A stretch of DNA of 64,000 bases from an uncultured Bacteroidales bacterium (GTDB lineage: Bacteria > Bacteroidota > Bacteroidia > Bacteroidales > P3), in NCBI GenBank assembly GCA_910586395.1, contig CAJUFX010000002.1:91598-155597 (forward strand), in the 5' to 3' direction. This document shows positions 61,835 through 64,000 of the stretch, piece after piece. The translations under genes and the position numbers were made by a program. Within the stretch, counting starts at the first letter, position 1, and the number at the start of each line of letters is the position of its first letter. Under the pieces are notes generated by a model. The model did not search any database. It was not told the origin of the DNA and saw only the letters and a list, made by a program, of their open reading frames with translations.

Positions 61835-63565
61835 ATGAAACCGTTTCACGCCATATTCCTCCTATTGACCATCTCCATCTGCTGTTTTAATGTGACAAAG
61901 GCGGAAGAAACGGACGACAGCGCCGCCGTATTGACGAAAATCCTCGCATCGGAACCGGACAACACGGCGGCGTTTCAATCGCTTTACAACCTCCATATCC
62001 GTTCCGGCCGATATACTCTGGCGCGCGATTGCGCCCGGAAATTCCGGGAAACCGCCTACCGGACACAGGATCCTGCCCGAAAAATGCTGTCGGACGCTTT
62101 TCTCGCCCAAGCCTTTTTGGCGATGGACGCCTACGATTCCGCCAAACACTACATGGACAAAAGCTGGACGCTTTGGCAGGAAATGGATTCGACCAACCGC
62201 AATCCGACCGCCTGCCGAGCGTTTTCGGTACTTTGCAACAGCCTCGGTATCTATCATGTAACCGTCGAACGCAACTACGAAAAAGCTGTCGCCTACTTCT
62301 TTCAGGGACAGGAAATGGCTGAAAAAAACGCCGACTATTTCAATTACGCCATACTCGGTTCGAACCGGGTGGTCACCTACAACCTGCTTGAAGATACGAC
62401 GGGCCTGCAGTACGCACTGGAAATCTACCGTTATGGACAAGCCGAAAACAACGCGTACATGCTGTACACGGGATCTTACGTCACGGCCATGATGTATTTC
62501 CTCAAAGGCGACATTCCCCAGGCCGAACGGTACATCCGCATTACCCTTTCTTTCGCGGACCGTTTTTTTGACAAAATGGGCGTCTATTGCCTGTATGCCG
62601 ACATTCTGGCGCATAAAGACGAATGCCGGGAAGCCGAAAACTATTATAAAAAGGCCATCCGTCACCTTGACGAGAAAGAAATCACGACGGCGCTGTCGGT
62701 ATATCTTTCCTACGGCCGGTTTCTCATCCGGAAACACCGATACCGGGAGGCATTGGCCTATTTGAAAAAAGGCATCGCATTGGCCGAAGCCGGCCATAAC
62801 CGGATTTATACGTACCGTTTCTACGAACTGGCCGCGGAGGCCTGCGAAAAAACGGGCGACACGGCGGAAGCCCTTGCCTTTTACCGGAAATTCCATGACG
62901 AATCAACCGATATAAACGGCATAGAACAGGAAAGGGCCATCCGCGACCTCAACCGCAAATACGAAAACGAACGCTATGAAAAGGAAATACGGCAGAAAGA
63001 GCTGACCATCGCCCGCAAAAGCAAAGTGCTGCAATTGTCCGTATTCTGCCTTATCCTGATTTTGGGTGGGACCGGTGTTATCCTGATGCTGTATCGGAAT
63101 AAAAACCGTTTGTACCTGCAAATGGCCGGACAATACAAAGAACTCATCGACAGGAAAAAAACGATTGAAAACGGCAAATACGCGACGTCTTCCCTGACCG
63201 AAGGTAAAAACAACGAATTGTTCGCCCAATTCGAGACATTGATGCAAGAACGGAAATGCTATAAGGAAAAAAACCTGACGCGCGAAAGAATAGCGGAATT
63301 GCTGGACACGAACCGCACCTATCTGTCTCAGGTGATAAACGAAAAAACCGGCATGTCTGTTTTAGCCTGTGTCAACGCCTATCGCATAAGCGAAGCCCTC
63401 GAAACGCTTTCCGACGCCAACAACGATATTCCGCTCAAAGCCTTGTCATCCGATCTCGGTTTCTGCTCGTTGACGACGTTCTATAAAATGTTTCAACAGA
63501 AAACCGGCATGACGCCCGCCAAATACCGGGAAAAAATCCTTCTGCTCGCCCAAAACGGCCGTTAA
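61835..63565 (+). CDS. TPR/AraC-type membrane sensor-regulator (second copy)
   Basis: A 576-residue protein of the same plan as the one at 34181. It has an N-terminal signal (AIFLLLTISICCFNVTKA), TPR-like helices from about 30 to 390 (NLHIRSGRYTLARDCARKF, YLKKGIALAEAGHNRIYTY), a membrane helix (LSVFCLILILGGTGVILMLY), a charged linker, and a C-terminal AraC-type DNA-binding part (RERIAELLDTNRTYLSQVIN, ALSSDLGFCSLTTFYKMFQ). The start at 61835 sits 5 bases after the metG stop, so it may share the metG transcript. The likely target is the BACON lipoprotein gene 184 bases downstream, by analogy with the first copy; this is inference. Confidence 0.87.
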   Translation: MKPFHAIFLLLTISICCFNVTKAEETDDSAAVLTKILASEPDNTAAFQSLYNLHIRSGRYTLARDCARKFRETAYRTQDPARKMLSDAFLAQAFLAMDAYDSAKHYMDKSWTLWQEMDSTNRNPTACRAFSVLCNSLGIYHVTVERNYEKAVAYFFQGQEMAEKNADYFNYAILGSNRVVTYNLLEDTTGLQYALEIYRYGQAENNAYMLYTGSYVTAMMYFLKGDIPQAERYIRITLSFADRFFDKMGVYCLYADILAHKDECREAENYYKKAIRHLDEKEITTALSVYLSYGRFLIRKHRYREALAYLKKGIALAEAGHNRIYTYRFYELAAEACEKTGDTAEALAFYRKFHDESTDINGIEQERAIRDLNRKYENERYEKEIRQKELTIARKSKVLQLSVFCLILILGGTGVILMLYRNKNRLYLQMAGQYKELIDRKKTIENGKYATSSLTEGKNNELFAQFETLMQERKCYKEKNLTRERIAELLDTNRTYLSQVINEKTGMSVLACVNAYRISEALETLSDANNDIPLKALSSDLGFCSLTTFYKMFQQKTGMTPAKYREKILLLAQNGR

Positions 63566-63676
63566 TCCGGCCATTCCGTTACAACGCTTCGCCGCGAGGT
63601 TCCACAACGCTATGTCACGCCCCCATCCCGGTCGTTTTTCATATTCGGCAATTGCTTGTATTGATAAATAAAGTTC

Positions 63677-63707
63677 TTTGATTAAACGTTTTATGAATTT
63701 ACTTTTG
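63677..63707 (+). promoter_or_regulatory. Promoter of the BACON lipoprotein gene
   Basis: TTTG (63677-63680), 19 bases, TACTTTTG (63700-63707), giving a leader of about 36 bases. The gap 63566-63749 contains nothing else I can identify. Confidence 0.75.
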
Positions 63708-63749
63708 TGTATGAAATCATTTGCATCCAAACCATAAAACTTAAGCCAT

Positions 63750-64000
63750 ATGAAAAAATTCCATTTAAAACATCTCGTTTCCGCATTTTTATTTCCGGTT
63801 CTTCCGGCATTAGGATTCATCGCTTGCGATCGACCCGAAAATGCGGATTTTTCGGTTTCTCCAGAACCGACGGAACTCGTATTCGAAGCCGCTTATCCCA
63901 CTTCCTACACATTTCAAATCGCCTCCGGTACAGACGATTGGGAGATTGTATCGGATGCGGAATGGCTGATCGTGAAAAAAGAGAACAATAACGTCACGTT
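63750..64000 (+). CDS. BACON-domain lipoprotein (3' partial)
   Basis: The frame runs off the window after 83 residues. Signal peptide MKKFHLKHLVSAFLFPVLPA, then GFIAC as the lipobox (Cys near 26). The first folded segment (FSVSPEPTELVFEAAYPTSY, then DDWEIVSDAEWLIVKKE) has the spacing and the W-x-V...AEWL pattern of a BACON domain, a small beta module common in surface proteins of gut Bacteroidetes. The rest of the protein is outside the window, so the function cannot be given. It has its own promoter and follows a TPR/AraC regulator. Confidence 0.82.
   Translation, partial: MKKFHLKHLVSAFLFPVLPALGFIACDRPENADFSVSPEPTELVFEAAYPTSYTFQIASGTDDWEIVSDAEWLIVKKENNNVT

Overview
The window is a stretch of bacterial chromosome that reads as a member of the Bacteroidales. 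Promoters match the Bacteroidetes form (a TTG or TTTG box, 19-21 bases, then TAnnTTTG). There is a secreted protein with a type IX secretion C-terminal domain, a BACON-domain lipoprotein, DUF3078, DUF3990/DUF3791 and DUF4465 proteins, and two TPR/AraC-type sensor-regulators. Base composition is GC-rich over most of the window, with an obviously AT-rich island at about 15.6-18.1 kb. Family or genus cannot be settled from what is visible. No rRNA, prophage, IS element or CRISPR array was seen.

Layout. 0-7 kb: 3' part of thiL, an S4-domain RNA-binding protein, a three-gene DUF3791/DUF3990 cassette behind a MATE exporter, an AAA ATPase with an operator-like promoter, initiator tRNA-Met, and der. 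7-13 kb: a cobalamin riboswitch driving a DUF4465 lipoprotein, a fused DAHP synthase/chorismate mutase, a DUF3078 outer-membrane protein and a Ppx/GppA phosphatase separated by a bidirectional terminator, and a lipoprotein pair. 13-20 kb: miaA, a family 2 glycosyltransferase, an AT-rich restriction-modification pair, pepD, then an 85-bp tandem repeat. 20-31 kb: rdgB, a large unknown membrane protein, a K+/H+ antiporter, tRNA-His, a HEPN/MNT pair, a thiamine uptake pair (PnuC/PnuT-like plus thiamine pyrophosphokinase), a secreted nuclease, a membrane AAA+ protein and a YidE-type transporter. 31-36 kb: a T9SS-exported adhesin-like protein divergent from a TPR/AraC regulator.

36-46.8 kb: the serS-TPR-rsmA operon (leftward), an Rpn-type nuclease, rplU-rpmA, a YgiQ radical SAM protein and rpoN. 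46.8-52.5 kb: a heavy-metal efflux operon whose RND pump is fused to a TolC-type outer-membrane domain, preceded by a His-rich periplasmic adaptor. 52.9-59.6 kb: a tightly packed leftward run of six genes (serine hydrolase, unknown membrane protein, dapF, gltX, xseA, xseB). 59.7-64 kb: metG, a second TPR/AraC regulator five bases after it, and the start of a BACON lipoprotein.

Two thiamine routes are present: ThiL (from thiamine phosphate) and PnuT/TPK (from salvaged thiamine). Several conserved enzymes carry extra low-complexity loops or tails (RdgB, DapF, MetG, YgiQ, the glycosyltransferase), which looks like a habit of this lineage. The best leads for something new are the 85-bp promoter-bearing tandem repeats and their dispersed relatives, the pump/TolC fusion with an internal signal-peptide-like segment, the DUF3791/DUF3990 cassette, the operator array upstream of the AAA ATPase, and promoters whose -7 box nearly touches the start codon. 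All calls come from reading the sequence; no database search was run.
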